A stretch of 64,000 nt of DNA from Bacteroides caecigallinarum (GCF_016901995.1 NZ_JACJLE010000012.1:1-64000); one strand, 5' to 3'. Shown: positions 44,491-53,701, numbered from the stretch's first letter. Notes: generated by a model from the sequence alone, not told the origin. Translations and numbers: made by a program.

Positions 44491-45393
44491 GTGAGTAAAC
44501 TATATATAGATAAGTGTCCCATCTGCGGACAAAGCCAGTTTGAAAAGGTTATGACATGTACTGACCACTATGCTACGGGCGAATCATTCGATTTGTGCCG
44601 ATGTACTAACTGTAACTTTTTGTTTACTCAAAATGCTCCTGTCGAATCCGAGATCGGCAGATATTACGAATCACCGGACTATATTTCACACAGCGATACT
44701 CACAAGGGCCTTATGAATTCGGTATATCATAAGGTAAGAAAGTATATGCTTTCCGAAAAAGCCAAACTCGTTGGTAAAAGCAGCAATCTTACATGCGGAA
44801 GAATTCTTGACATAGGAACAGGAACAGGATATTTTGCCGACAAGATGAAAAGAGAAGGCTGGCAGGTGTCTGCCATCGAAAAAAGTCCTCAGGCAAGAGA
44901 ATTCGCAAAAGAGCATTTCGGAATAAAGGTCAACCCTCCGGAAGATTTGTTTACCATTAAGGACAAAACATTCGATGTTATCACCCTATGGCACGTAATG
45001 GAACATTTGGAACAACTGAACCGTACATGGGAGACCTTGGGTAAAATACTTAAAGATAGCGGAGCATTGATAATAGCGGTACCTAATGCGGCGTCTTATG
45101 ATGCGGAAAAGTATAAAAATATGTGGGCAGCATATGATGTTCCAAGGCACTTATGGCACTTTACTCCTACTACAATCAAGAAAATAGCCTCAAAACATGG
45201 TTTTGTGATGACAGAAAGATATCCTATGCCATTCGATGCATTTTATGTGTCAATGCTTAGCGAGAAGTACATGAAAAGGTCGAATACCTTTATTCGAGGA
45301 CTATTGACAGGAGCAAAAGCATGGATAGCATCTATAAACCATAAGGACAAGAGCAGTTCAATGATTTATATATTCAGAAAGAAACAGTTATGA
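44491..45393 (+). CDS. Class I SAM-dependent methyltransferase with zinc-ribbon N-terminus
   Basis: Methyltransferase of about 300 residues starting at a GTG (44,491; VSKLYIDKCPICG). Two cysteine pairs (CPIC and CRCTNC) form a rubredoxin-like zinc ribbon; the Rossmann domain (about 95-220) has the SAM motif ILDIGTGTGYF and the post-motif LWHVMEHL. The target is unknown; similar proteins are found beside ftsX in Bacteroidales. The stop overlaps the ftsX start by 4 bp (ATGA), so translation is coupled. Confidence 0.85.
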   Translation: MSKLYIDKCPICGQSQFEKVMTCTDHYATGESFDLCRCTNCNFLFTQNAPVESEIGRYYESPDYISHSDTHKGLMNSVYHKVRKYMLSEKAKLVGKSSNLTCGRILDIGTGTGYFADKMKREGWQVSAIEKSPQAREFAKEHFGIKVNPPEDLFTIKDKTFDVITLWHVMEHLEQLNRTWETLGKILKDSGALIIAVPNAASYDAEKYKNMWAAYDVPRHLWHFTPTTIKKIASKHGFVMTERYPMPFDAFYVSMLSEKYMKRSNTFIRGLLTGAKAWIASINHKDKSSSMIYIFRKKQL

Positions 45394-46250
45394 GAAAACA
45401 TAAGTCTATATTCGACATGCAATTTATAACGGCAGGAATAAGTACCACAATGGTATTGTTTCTGTTGGGACTGGTAGTCTTTTTCGTACTGACGGCAAAC
45501 AATCTTTCTGTGTATATCAGAGAAAACATAGCCTTCAGCGCTATACTTGACGACGGAATAAAGGAGACTTCCATAATAAAGCTTCAGGAAAGCCTCAACA
45601 AGAAAGATTACGTTAAACAGACAGTCTATATATCGAAGGATCAGGCTCTTAAAGAACAAATAGAAGCCATGGGAACAGATCCTAGTGAATTTTTGGGACA
45701 TAATCCGTTCAACGCTTCCATAGAGATAAAGCTTAACGCTGGATATACTAATCCGGACAGCATAAAATGGATCGAGAAAGAGCTTATGGCTAACAAGAGC
45801 ATATTGGAAATAAGTTATCCTCAAAATCTGCTTGACTCCGTAAACAGGAACCTTCAGAAAATAAGCGCTTTCCTGCTGGGACTTGCAGTTCTGCTCTCTC
45901 TGATATCATTCTCGCTGATAAACAATACCATACGTCTGACCATCTATTCCAAAAGGTTTCTGATACACACCATGAAGCTGGTAGGTGCAAGCTGGGGGTT
46001 CATACGCCGTCCGTTCATCACCAGAAACCTGTGGATAGGAATACTTTCCGGAGCTGTGGCAAACGCCATTCTTACTGCATCGGCATATACGGCAGTGAAA
46101 TACGAGCCTGAACTTTTGGCTATCGTATCGCCTAAAAGCATAATGATTGTAGCGGCTGCAGTAATGGTATTCGGTATGATAATAACCACACTGTGCGCAT
46201 ATATATCAATCAACAAATATCTGCGCATGAAAATAAGCGAACTGTATTGA
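45390..46250 (+). CDS. ftsX: Cell-division protein FtsX
   Basis: FtsX of 286 residues, the permease-like partner of the FtsE ATPase, which controls peptidoglycan hydrolases at the septum. One membrane helix near residues 17-37, an extracytoplasmic domain (about 40-150) and three C-terminal helices (about 155-178, 205-228 and 245-270), the standard FtsX order. FtsE is not adjacent, which is usual in this phylum. Start overlaps the methyltransferase stop. Confidence 0.92.
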   Translation: MRKHKSIFDMQFITAGISTTMVLFLLGLVVFFVLTANNLSVYIRENIAFSAILDDGIKETSIIKLQESLNKKDYVKQTVYISKDQALKEQIEAMGTDPSEFLGHNPFNASIEIKLNAGYTNPDSIKWIEKELMANKSILEISYPQNLLDSVNRNLQKISAFLLGLAVLLSLISFSLINNTIRLTIYSKRFLIHTMKLVGASWGFIRRPFITRNLWIGILSGAVANAILTASAYTAVKYEPELLAIVSPKSIMIVAAAVMVFGMIITTLCAYISINKYLRMKISELY

Positions 46251-46271
46251 AAACAATAACATTATCAAGAT

Positions 46272-46517
46272 ATGGACAGAACTAAATTTGCATTCGACAA
46301 GACAAACTTCATCCTCCTGGGGATAGGGATGGCAGTCATCATCATCGGCTTTCTGCTGATGACAGGACCGGGTTCGACAGAAACAGCATTCGAGCCGGAC
46401 ATTTTCAGTGTGCGCCGCATCAAAGTGGCTCCTTTTGTATGCTTCGTAGGATTTATTTTCATGATATACGGCATACTGCGCAAACCAAAATCAATTTCAG
46501 AAAATATCGAAAACTAA
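46272..46517 (+). CDS. DUF3098 small membrane protein
   Basis: 81-residue protein with two membrane helices (about 12-31 and 53-70) and the segment FSVRRIKVAPFVCF between them, typical of DUF3098. It is found between ftsX and uppP in Bacteroidetes; function unknown. 21 bp after ftsX and 12 bp before uppP. Confidence 0.88.
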   Translation: MDRTKFAFDKTNFILLGIGMAVIIIGFLLMTGPGSTETAFEPDIFSVRRIKVAPFVCFVGFIFMIYGILRKPKSISENIEN

Positions 46518-46529
46518 GAATAACAAAAC

Positions 46530-47333
46530 ATGACTTGGATTGAAGCTATTATTCTGGGAATCCTTCAAGGACTCACAGAATACCTGCCTGTGAGCAGTAG
46601 TGGGCATCTTGCCATCGGCTCTGCACTTTTTGGAATAGAAGGTGAAGAAAACTTGACATTCACCATTGTGGTGCATGTGGCGACCGTACTTAGTACTCTG
46701 GTAATATTGTGGAAAGAGATAGACTGGATTTTCCGTGGTCTGTTCAAATTCCAGATGAACGAAGAGACAAAATATGTATTGAACATCATAGTTTCCATGA
46801 TTCCTGTGGGTATTGTAGGAGTGTTCTTCAAAGACTATGTAGAAGACATATTCAGTTCAGGACTTCTGATTGTAGGAATAATGCTGTTGGTCACTGCATC
46901 TCTGTTGGTATTCTCTTATTATGCCAAGCCTCGCACCAAAGAGAAAATCAGCATGAAAGACGCGTTCATTATCGGTTTGGCACAGGCTTGTGCAGTAATG
47001 CCGGGATTGTCACGTTCAGGCTCTACCATAGCCACAGGATTGTTATTAGGCAACAAGAAAGAGACACTTGCGCAATTCTCATTCCTTATGGTTATTCCTC
47101 CGATACTGGGTGAAGCATTATTGAGCGGAATGGAAATAGTGAAAGATGCGTCAGCAGCCAACGCAGAAATGTCCATTGGTGCACTTATTGCAGGTTTCCT
47201 TGCAGCCTTCATTTCCGGATGTATCGCCTGCAAATGGATGATTAACATTGTCAAGAAAGGAAAACTGGTTTACTTTGGTATTTATTGTGCCATAGCCGGA
47301 GCCATAACTATAGCTGTATCATTATTGAACTAA
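46530..47333 (+). CDS. uppP: Undecaprenyl-diphosphate phosphatase UppP (BacA)
   Basis: Integral membrane phosphatase of 267 residues that recycles undecaprenyl diphosphate to the lipid carrier for peptidoglycan and O-antigen synthesis. Both family motifs are present: [16 protein letters not shown] near the N-terminus and [14 protein letters not shown] near residue 160. About eight membrane helices. High-level expression of this protein gives bacitracin resistance in other bacteria. Sits in the ftsX-folK gene run. Confidence 0.96.
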   Translation: MTWIEAIILGILQGLTEYLPVSSSGHLAIGSALFGIEGEENLTFTIVVHVATVLSTLVILWKEIDWIFRGLFKFQMNEETKYVLNIIVSMIPVGIVGVFFKDYVEDIFSSGLLIVGIMLLVTASLLVFSYYAKPRTKEKISMKDAFIIGLAQACAVMPGLSRSGSTIATGLLLGNKKETLAQFSFLMVIPPILGEALLSGMEIVKDASAANAEMSIGALIAGFLAAFISGCIACKWMINIVKKGKLVYFGIYCAIAGAITIAVSLLN

Positions 47334-47343
47334 AACGGTCTGT

Positions 47344-48051
47344 ATGCTGGATTTTAAGGAAGGAGAAATTCTATACATAGACAAACCGCTGAAGTGGACA
47401 TCATTTGCTGTAGTAAACAAGCTTAGATATCACATAAGCCGTAAACTGGGGGTGAAGAAAATAAAAGTGGGACATGCCGGAACACTCGACCCTCTTGCCA
47501 CAGGAGTGATGATTATATGCACAGGAAAGGCAACCAAGAGAATAGAGGAATTTCAGTATCACACCAAGGAATATATCGCCACTCTGCAACTGGGAGCAAC
47601 CACTCCGTCGTTCGACCTTGAAAAGGAGATAGATGCGACATATCCTACCGAACATATCACACGCGAAATGGTGGAGGAGGTACTGAAAAAATTCATAGGA
47701 ACCATAGAACAGGTGCCACCGGTATTCTCGGCATGTAAGGTTGACGGTAAAAGAGCATACGACCTTGCAAGAAAAGGCGATGAAGTTGAACTAAAAGCCA
47801 AGACACTTGTTATAGATGATATAGAGCTACTGGAATGCAACCTGCCTGAAATAAAAATCAGAGTAGTCTGCAGCAAAGGAACTTACATCAGGGCTCTGGC
47901 AAGGGATATCGGACAAGCCCTAGACAGCGGCGCACACCTCACGGGACTGATACGTACCCGAGTGGGAGATGTGAAACTGGAAGACTGTATGAAGCCTGAA
48001 GATTTCGAGCAATGGCTCGACAAGCAAGATATTAAAGTTACAAACGATTAA
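47344..48051 (+). CDS. truB: tRNA pseudouridine(55) synthase TruB
   Basis: Makes pseudouridine 55 in the T-loop of tRNAs. 235 residues, the short form without a C-terminal PUA domain that is normal for Bacteroidetes. Catalytic Asp49 in [11 protein letters not shown]; the [19 protein letters not shown] segment and the [13 protein letters not shown] motif are present. 10 bp after uppP and 19 bp before queA. Confidence 0.96.
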   Translation: MLDFKEGEILYIDKPLKWTSFAVVNKLRYHISRKLGVKKIKVGHAGTLDPLATGVMIICTGKATKRIEEFQYHTKEYIATLQLGATTPSFDLEKEIDATYPTEHITREMVEEVLKKFIGTIEQVPPVFSACKVDGKRAYDLARKGDEVELKAKTLVIDDIELLECNLPEIKIRVVCSKGTYIRALARDIGQALDSGAHLTGLIRTRVGDVKLEDCMKPEDFEQWLDKQDIKVTND

Positions 48052-48070
48052 GGAAAGAAAGGAACAAAAG

Positions 48071-49126
48071 ATGAAACTGTCACAATTCAAATTCAAATTG
48101 CCGGATGAAAAAATTGCTCTGTATCCTACCGACTACAGAGACGAGTCGCGCCTGATGGTGGTACATAAATCAACAGGCGAAATAGAGCACAAAGTGTTCA
48201 AGGACATCCTGAATTATTTCGACGACAAGGATGTGTTTATCTTTAACGACACTAAAGTATTCCCTGCGCGTTTGTACGGAAACAAAGAAAAGACCGGAGC
48301 CAATATCGAAGTTTTCCTGCTCAGGGAACTGAACGAAGAGCTACGTCTGTGGGACGTTCTTGTCGATCCAGCACGTAAGATACGTATCGGTAACAAGCTG
48401 TATTTCGGCGAAGATGACTCTATGGTAGCCGAAGTTATAGACAACACAACTTCAAGAGGACGTACACTACGCTTCCTTTACGACGGTCCGCATGATGAGT
48501 TCAAGAAAGCCCTTTATGCGCTTGGCGAACCACCATTGCCTCCATTCATACACCGTCGTGCTGAAAAGATTGACGAGGAACGCTTCCAGAATATCTTTGC
48601 AAAGAATGAAGGAGCCGTAACCGTTCCTGCTTCAGGATTACACTTCAGCCGCGAGCTTATGAAGCGTATGGAAATCAAAGGTATCGACTTTGCATTCATC
48701 ACAATGCATGCAGGACTTGGCAACTTCCGCGAAATAGACGTTGAAGACCTTACAAAACATAAAGTTGATTCTGAGCAGATGTTTGTCAATGCAGAAGCAT
48801 GCCGCATCGTCAACAATGCCAAAGACAACGGTCACAATATCTGTGCCGTAGGTACTACTGTAATGAGGACAATCGAAACTGCAGTAAGTACAGACGGCCA
48901 CCTCAAGGAATACGAAGGCTGGACAAACAAGTTCATCTTCCCTCCATACGATTTCAGCGTGGCAAACTCAATGGTGAGCAACTTCAACATGCCTATGTCA
49001 ACAATGCTTATGCTGGTTTGCTCGTACGGTGGATACGAACTGATAATGGATGCCTACAACATCGCCCTTAAAGAAGACTACCGCTTCGGAACTTACGGCG
49101 ATGCAATGCTTATACTCGACAAATAA
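48071..49126 (+). CDS. queA: S-adenosylmethionine:tRNA ribosyltransferase-isomerase QueA
   Basis: Transfers the ribosyl part of SAM to preQ1 in tRNA to form epoxyqueuosine. 351 residues, full length. Characteristic motifs: [47 protein letters not shown] and [11 protein letters not shown]-dependent like the nearby metK product. 2 bp before folK. Confidence 0.97.
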   Translation: MKLSQFKFKLPDEKIALYPTDYRDESRLMVVHKSTGEIEHKVFKDILNYFDDKDVFIFNDTKVFPARLYGNKEKTGANIEVFLLRELNEELRLWDVLVDPARKIRIGNKLYFGEDDSMVAEVIDNTTSRGRTLRFLYDGPHDEFKKALYALGEPPLPPFIHRRAEKIDEERFQNIFAKNEGAVTVPASGLHFSRELMKRMEIKGIDFAFITMHAGLGNFREIDVEDLTKHKVDSEQMFVNAEACRIVNNAKDNGHNICAVGTTVMRTIETAVSTDGHLKEYEGWTNKFIFPPYDFSVANSMVSNFNMPMSTMLMLVCSYGGYELIMDAYNIALKEDYRFGTYGDAMLILDK

Positions 49127-49128
49127 TT

Positions 49129-49584
49129 ATGGCAAAAGTATTCTTGGGCCTTGGTACCAACCTTGGCGACAAAAGAAACAATCTGCTTACTGCAGTAAAC
49201 CATATAGAAGAAAAGATAGGGAGGGTAACTTCCCTATCTTCTTTTTATGTGACAGAACCTTGGGGATTCGAATCAGACAACTCATTCCTGAATGCAGCCC
49301 TTTGTGTGGATACATCGCTCGAACCTGCGGCTATTCTTCATATTATAAAAGAAATAGAAATAGAAATGGGCAGAACACAGAAATCTGTAAACAAAGTATA
49401 TTCCGACCGACCTATTGACATCGACATCCTCCTTTACGATGATATGATTATGAAGTCAGATGAACTGACCATCCCCCACCCGCTTATGACAGAAAGGGAT
49501 TTCGTTATGAAACCATTAGTAGAAATTGCAGGTGATGCCGTACATCCTGTTTTTAAGAAGAGACTAAAAGAAATATCACATTAG
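49129..49584 (+). CDS. folK: Hydroxymethyl-dihydropterin pyrophosphokinase FolK
   Basis: Folate-synthesis enzyme that adds pyrophosphate from ATP to 6-hydroxymethyl-7,8-dihydropterin. 151 residues, normal length. Motifs GLGTNLGDK at the N-terminus, FYVTEPWG, EMGRTQ and RPIDIDILLYD. Last gene of the run, ended by the hairpin at 49,603. Confidence 0.95.
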   Translation: MAKVFLGLGTNLGDKRNNLLTAVNHIEEKIGRVTSLSSFYVTEPWGFESDNSFLNAALCVDTSLEPAAILHIIKEIEIEMGRTQKSVNKVYSDRPIDIDILLYDDMIMKSDELTIPHPLMTERDFVMKPLVEIAGDAVHPVFKKRLKEISH

Positions 49585-49602
49585 TGTAGAGTGAATTTCT
49601 TA

Positions 49603-49645
49603 TATAATTTGAGCTGTCGCAAATTATTCGACAGCTCAAATTATA
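49603..49645. terminator. Terminator after folK
   Basis: Long stem of about 17 bp (49,603-49,619 with 49,629-49,645) built from TATAATTTGAGCTGTCG and its complement, with a 9-nt loop. Downstream is AT-rich without a clean T-run. The hairpin is symmetric and could act both ways. Confidence 0.75.
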
Positions 49646-49676
49646 ATATCAACACAAAACAAAAAAACTAAAACAT

Positions 49677-49828
49677 CTTGAATAAATCTATAAACCACAC
49701 TGTTGTTTATATAAATATCACTGTGATTTTTATAAACAACAGTGTTGTTTATAAAAACACAAGTTTGATTTATAGGTTACGACAGCATATTTATAAGTTT
49801 TTTCCAGCACATCTATAACTTTCCTAGG
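49677..49828. repeat. Phased, outward-facing 21-22-bp repeat array upstream of metK
   Basis: Centre: TATAAACAACA and TGTTGTTTATA around a single G at 49,742. To the right, plus-strand units start at 49,743, 49,764, 49,786 and 49,808 and end in ACAAG, GACAG, CCAG and CTAGG. To the left, minus-strand units start at 49,741, 49,720 and 49,699 and end in CACAG, AACAG and CAAG. The unit begins T(G/T)(T/A)(T/G)(G/A)TTTATA. Spacing of 21-22 bp places the sites on one DNA face. The unit GTTGTTTATAAAAACACAAG closely matches TGTATTTATAAAAACATAAG in the array upstream of susC. Confidence 0.75.
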
Positions 49829-49853
49829 CCAAGTATGTTAAAATAATATGCAT

Positions 49854-49887
49854 TTTGTAATTATTCCAATTAATATGCGTATCTTTG
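49854..49887 (+). promoter_or_regulatory. Promoter of metK
   Basis: TTTG (49,854-49,857), 22-bp spacer, TATCTTTG (49,880-49,887), an exact TAnnTTTG match. The predicted start near 49,895 leaves the whole SAM-II aptamer in the leader. Confidence 0.7.
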
Positions 49888-49902
49888 CAGGCGAAAATAA
49901 AA

Positions 49903-49950
49903 AGTGGAAAGATTTGAGTAGCTTGCAACCACGGAAAAAAATGCTAAAAC
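49903..49950 (+). ncRNA. SAM-II riboswitch
   Basis: Matches the SAM-II consensus: stem P1 GTGG (49,904-49,907) with CCAC (49,929-49,932), conserved loop GATTTGA, conserved CTTGCAA just before the 3' P1 strand, and GCTAAAA after an A-rich linker. A pseudoknot TAGC (49,919-49,922) with GCTA (49,943-49,946) completes the H-type fold. It senses S-adenosylmethionine and fits repression of metK, the SAM synthetase. The aptamer ends about 80 nt before the ATG, farther than in SAM-II leaders where the aptamer covers the ribosome-binding region, so the output mechanism may differ. Confidence 0.85.
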
Positions 49951-50029
49951 ACATATATTTATTCCAACATTCCTACTCTGTCCGTACACGGATAATTACA
50001 ATCACTAATTTTTTAATTTAAAACGTAAA

Positions 50030-51322
50030 ATGGGATATTTATTCACATCCGAATCAGTGTCTGAAGGACACCCCGACAAAGTAGCCGATCAAATATCGGA
50101 TGCTGTGCTTGACAAACTGTTGGCTTATGACCCCAGTTCTAAAGTAGCTTGCGAAACATTGGTAACTACCGGACAGGTGGTACTGGCAGGAGAAGTGAAA
50201 ACCAATGCGTACATCGACTTGCAGCGTGTAGCCAGAGAGGTTATCAACAAGATTGGCTATACAAAGAGCGAGTATATGTTTGAAGGAAACTCATGCGGAG
50301 TACTTTCTGCAATCCACGAACAGAGTGCAGATATCAACCGCGGAGTGGAACGCGAAGAACCAATGGATCAGGGTGCAGGCGACCAGGGTATGATGTTCGG
50401 TTACGCTACAAACGAAACTGAAAACTACATGCCTCTTTCGCTCGACCTTGCTCACAAGATACTTAGAGTACTTGCCGATATCCGTCGCGAAGGCAAAGTA
50501 ATGACTTACCTCCGTCCGGACTCAAAAAGCCAGGTTACTATCGAATACGATGACGACCGCCGTCCTGTAAGAATAGACACTATCGTAGTTTCTACACAGC
50601 ACGATGAGTTCGTTGCTCCTGCTGATTCTTCTAAAGAAGCTCAATTGAAGGCTGACGAAGAAATGCTTGCAACAATCCGTAAGGACGTTATCGAAGTACT
50701 TATGCCAAGAGTGATAGCAGAGATACACAATCCTGCAGTATTGGCTCTGTTCAACGACAATATCAAGTATCACGTAAACCCTACAGGCAAGTTCGTTATC
50801 GGTGGTCCTCACGGTGATACAGGTCTGACCGGACGTAAGATTATCGTTGACACATACGGTGGAGCCGGTGCTCACGGTGGTGGTGCTTTCTCCGGTAAAG
50901 ACCCAAGTAAGGTTGACCGTAGCGCAGCATATGCTGCTCGCCACATCGCTAAGAACCTTGTAGCGGCAGGTGTAGCAGATGAAATACTGGTACAGGTATC
51001 ATACGCAATCGGTGTTGCGAAACCTATCAACATCTACGTAAACACTTACGGAAGAAGCAATGTAAAAATGACCGACGGTGAGATAGCCAAGAAGATTGAC
51101 GAAATATTCGACATGAGACCTAAAGCTATCGAACAGCGCCTGAAACTCCGTAACCCTATCTACAGCGAAACAGCTGCTTACGGACACATGGGACGCGAAC
51201 CAAAAGTTGTTACAAAAACATTCGAATCTGTTTACGAAGGCAACAAGACTGTTGAGGTAGAACTCTTCACATGGGAGAAACTGGATTATGTTGACAAAGT
51301 AAAAGAAGCTTTCGGACTATAA
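50030..51322 (+). CDS. metK: S-adenosylmethionine synthetase MetK
   Basis: Makes SAM from methionine and ATP. 430 residues, the slightly long Bacteroidetes form. Signature [23 protein letters not shown] at the N-terminus, the [12 protein letters not shown] flap segment, the [21 protein letters not shown] motif and [16 protein letters not shown]. Single-gene transcript with its own promoter, riboswitch and terminator. Confidence 0.98.
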   Translation: MGYLFTSESVSEGHPDKVADQISDAVLDKLLAYDPSSKVACETLVTTGQVVLAGEVKTNAYIDLQRVAREVINKIGYTKSEYMFEGNSCGVLSAIHEQSADINRGVEREEPMDQGAGDQGMMFGYATNETENYMPLSLDLAHKILRVLADIRREGKVMTYLRPDSKSQVTIEYDDDRRPVRIDTIVVSTQHDEFVAPADSSKEAQLKADEEMLATIRKDVIEVLMPRVIAEIHNPAVLALFNDNIKYHVNPTGKFVIGGPHGDTGLTGRKIIVDTYGGAGAHGGGAFSGKDPSKVDRSAAYAARHIAKNLVAAGVADEILVQVSYAIGVAKPINIYVNTYGRSNVKMTDGEIAKKIDEIFDMRPKAIEQRLKLRNPIYSETAAYGHMGREPKVVTKTFESVYEGNKTVEVELFTWEKLDYVDKVKEAFGL

Positions 51323-51335
51323 TCCAATAAGATAT

Positions 51336-51382
51336 AAAATGAAGAATGAATGGCACATAGTGTCTTCATTCTTCATTTTTTT
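51336..51382 (+). terminator. Terminator of metK
   Basis: 15-bp stem (51,336-51,350 with 51,365-51,379) followed directly by a T-run. Strong intrinsic terminator. Confidence 0.85.
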
Positions 51383-51453
51383 GTATTGACAGGTTACAAT
51401 GTCATTCGCTGTTATCTTCTAACAACTAAAAACTAACAACTAAAATTAAAGAC

Positions 51454-52041
51454 TTGGAAAATATAAAATCAGTATGCGTTTATTGCGCATCAAGCACAAA
51501 GATAGACGAGGCTTACTTCGAAGCAGCAAGACAATTAGGTAAACTGCTGGCAGAAAAAGGTATAAATGTAATAAACGGAGCCGGATGTCAGGGACTAATG
51601 GCAGCCGTATCGGATTCAGCTCTTGAAGCAGGAGGAAAAGTGACAGGAGTTATTCCACACTTCATGGTAGAGCAAGGCTGGAACCATACAGGACTGACAC
51701 AGACCGTTGAAACCGAGACAATGCACGAAAGAAAAAGCCTCATGGCCGAAATGAGTGATGCAGTAATCACACTACCGGGAGGATGCGGCACACTGGAGGA
51801 ACTGCTGGAAATAATCACATGGAAGCAGCTTGGGCTGTATCTCAAGCCTATAGTAGTTCTGAACATAAACGGATATTTCACCCCCCTACTCAATATGCTT
51901 GAAAAAGCCATTGAAGAAAACTTTATGAGACCGGAACATGTAAAACTGTGGGAAGTGGCAAATACTCCGGAAGAGGCAGTAGATTTATTATATACAATAC
52001 CGATATGGAACAAAGAATTTCGTAAATTTGCGGCTATATAA
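51454..52041 (+). CDS. LOG-family protein (TIGR00730)
   Basis: 195 residues of the Rossmann-fold LOG/lysine-decarboxylase-like family; members are nucleoside 5'-monophosphate phosphoribohydrolases of the cytokinin-activating type. The PGGCGTLEE motif (PGGxGTxxE) and the upstream MHERKS segment with catalytic Arg/Glu are intact. Start appears to be TTG (51,454), since no in-frame ATG lies upstream and the family N-terminus (KSVCVYCASS) begins here. Physiological role in this organism is unknown. Confidence 0.88.
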   Translation: MENIKSVCVYCASSTKIDEAYFEAARQLGKLLAEKGINVINGAGCQGLMAAVSDSALEAGGKVTGVIPHFMVEQGWNHTGLTQTVETETMHERKSLMAEMSDAVITLPGGCGTLEELLEIITWKQLGLYLKPIVVLNINGYFTPLLNMLEKAIEENFMRPEHVKLWEVANTPEEAVDLLYTIPIWNKEFRKFAAI

Positions 52042-52062
52042 GCATTTATACAGATAGCAGAT

Positions 52063-52845
52063 ATGAATGAGTGGAAATTATTCAACGACAGTGTATGCGT
52101 AAAACCTGAAACCGAAGAAATCTCAGTACCGCCAGACAGCGGTATGCAAGGTGAGGCAATGCCTTACAAATTGGTTTCGGACAGTAACGTCATGCTTGCC
52201 ATAGTGTCAGGTCTTCTCCTCATTGTCATAGCCCTTCAAAACGAGAAAAAAGGAATTATCAGAATATTACGCAACTGCTTTTCCACTTCATCAGAAAGGA
52301 CCAATATATTCGACGACAGCTACAACTCCACATCCAACATTCCTACTGTACTGCTGTGTGGTGTGTCATGTATAATGGGAGGCTTGCTTATTTATCATTA
52401 CTATTCATACTCCGATCCTGATTTCTTTTTCAAGACAAAGCATACTGTAATGTTGGGAATATACATAGGAGTATTAATATCATATCTGATAATCAAATGG
52501 TTTATATATTCTTTCATAAACTGGGTTTTCTTCGAAAAAGAGAAAAACAAATTATGGATTGAAGCCGTTTTTAACATAATTGCCGCACTGGGATTTATAC
52601 TTTTTATCACTGCGCTTTACATCGTATTTCTTGACTCGGAATTTCATTTTTCCGCGAAAATCATACTAATTATCATCTTTATAAGTAAAATATTGTTATT
52701 TTACAAGTGTTTTAGGTACTTTTTCAGAGGTTTTCATGGCGTTTTACATTTAATTTTGTACTTTTGCACCCTCGAAATAATACCCGACCTGTTTCTGTGG
52801 AAAGGTATAGAATTAATTAACAGCATATTGATATTAAAAATTTAA
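52063..52845 (+). CDS. DUF4271 membrane protein
   Basis: 260 residues with about six membrane helices, first near residue 42-60, and the C-terminal segment HLILYFCTLEIIPDLFLWK typical of DUF4271. The family is restricted to Bacteroidetes and lies next to hemD in many genomes. Function unknown. 4 bp before hemD. Confidence 0.85.
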   Translation: MNEWKLFNDSVCVKPETEEISVPPDSGMQGEAMPYKLVSDSNVMLAIVSGLLLIVIALQNEKKGIIRILRNCFSTSSERTNIFDDSYNSTSNIPTVLLCGVSCIMGGLLIYHYYSYSDPDFFFKTKHTVMLGIYIGVLISYLIIKWFIYSFINWVFFEKEKNKLWIEAVFNIIAALGFILFITALYIVFLDSEFHFSAKIILIIIFISKILLFYKCFRYFFRGFHGVLHLILYFCTLEIIPDLFLWKGIELINSILILKI

Positions 52846-52849
52846 AGCA

Positions 52850-53596
52850 TTGAAGATAAAGAAAGTTCTTGTTTCTCAGCCAAAACCGACAACAGAGAAG
52901 TCTCCTTATTTTGACATTGCTGAGAAATACGGAGTGAAGATAGATTTTCGCCCGTTTATAAAAGTAGAGAGCCTGACTGCAAAGGAATTCAGACAGCAGA
53001 AAGTTTCTATCTTGGACCATACAGCTATCGTGTTCACATCACGCCATGCAATAGACCACTTCTTTAATCTTTGTGTGGATTTGCGTGTTACGATACCGGA
53101 AACAATGAAGTATTTCTGTACATCAGAAGCTATAGCACTCTACATACAGAAATATGTACAGTACAGAAAACGCAAAGTATTCTTCGGACCAAGCGGAAAG
53201 TTTGCAGACTTGCTTCCTACAATCATCAAACACAATACAGAGAAGTATTTTATCCCTATGTCGGATGTTCACAACGATGAGGTAAAAGATTTGCTCGACA
53301 AGCATAAGATACAGCACACTGAAGCTGTTATGTATCGTACAGTAAGCAATGACTTCACACCTGAAGAAAGCTTCGATTACGACATGCTGGTATTCTTCAG
53401 CCCTGCGGGAATACAGTCGTTAATGAAGAACTTCCCTGACTTCGAACAGAAAGATATCGCTATAGGATGCTTCGGACCTACAACAGCCAAAGCTGTGAAA
53501 GATGCAGGATTGCGTCTGGATCTTGAAGCTCCATCTGCAACAGCTCCATCAATGCCTGCTGCACTTGATTCTTTCATTCGCGAACATAATAAGTAA
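52850..53596 (+). CDS. hemD: Uroporphyrinogen-III synthase-like protein HemD
   Basis: 248 residues of the HemD fold: two alpha/beta domains with AIVFTSRHAIDHFF, YFCTSEAIA, VFFSPAGIQSLM and IGCFGPTTAKAVKDAGL. It cyclises hydroxymethylbilane to uroporphyrinogen III for tetrapyrrole synthesis. A TTG (52,850) is the likely start because the conserved KIKKVLVSQP follows at once. Many Bacteroidales lack parts of the haem pathway, and no other heme genes are seen here, so the true role deserves caution. Confidence 0.8.
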   Translation: MKIKKVLVSQPKPTTEKSPYFDIAEKYGVKIDFRPFIKVESLTAKEFRQQKVSILDHTAIVFTSRHAIDHFFNLCVDLRVTIPETMKYFCTSEAIALYIQKYVQYRKRKVFFGPSGKFADLLPTIIKHNTEKYFIPMSDVHNDEVKDLLDKHKIQHTEAVMYRTVSNDFTPEESFDYDMLVFFSPAGIQSLMKNFPDFEQKDIAIGCFGPTTAKAVKDAGLRLDLEAPSATAPSMPAALDSFIREHNK

Positions 53597-53618
53597 TAAA
53601 AGAACAAATATCACCCAT

Positions 53619-53680
53619 AATCGGGAGTTTTGTATCGGGAAAGTTTTTAACTTTGCGGTGCGGAACTCCCGATTTGTTTT
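53619..53680 (+). terminator. Terminator after hemD, enclosing the rnpA promoter
   Basis: AATCGGGAGTT (53,619-53,629) pairs with AACTCCCGATT (53,664-53,674), followed by a T-run. A second copy of the left arm, ATCGGGA at 53,634-53,640, can compete. The loop contains the -7 element of the next promoter. Confidence 0.7.
53648..53655 (+). promoter_or_regulatory. Promoter -7 element of rnpA
   Basis: TAACTTTG, exact TAnnTTTG match, inside the loop of the preceding terminator. A TTTG at 53,629-53,632 is only 15 bp upstream, shorter than usual. Predicted start near 53,662. Confidence 0.55.
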
Positions 53681-53701
53681 TTAACTATAAAATAAAGATT
53701 A

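Larger units (their letters stand above)
49585..50029. other. 445-bp gap between folK and metK
   Basis: Contains, in order, the folK terminator, an array of phased outward-facing repeats, the metK promoter and a SAM-II riboswitch. No coding region is seen. 49,951-50,029 holds only a small TCCG-TACA-CGGA hairpin (49,981-49,992) and an AT-rich leader end. Confidence 0.75.

Noticed and set aside
49981-49992. TCCG-TACA-CGGA as an intrinsic terminator controlled by the SAM-II aptamer
   Set aside because: Four-base stem without an immediate T-run; too weak for termination.
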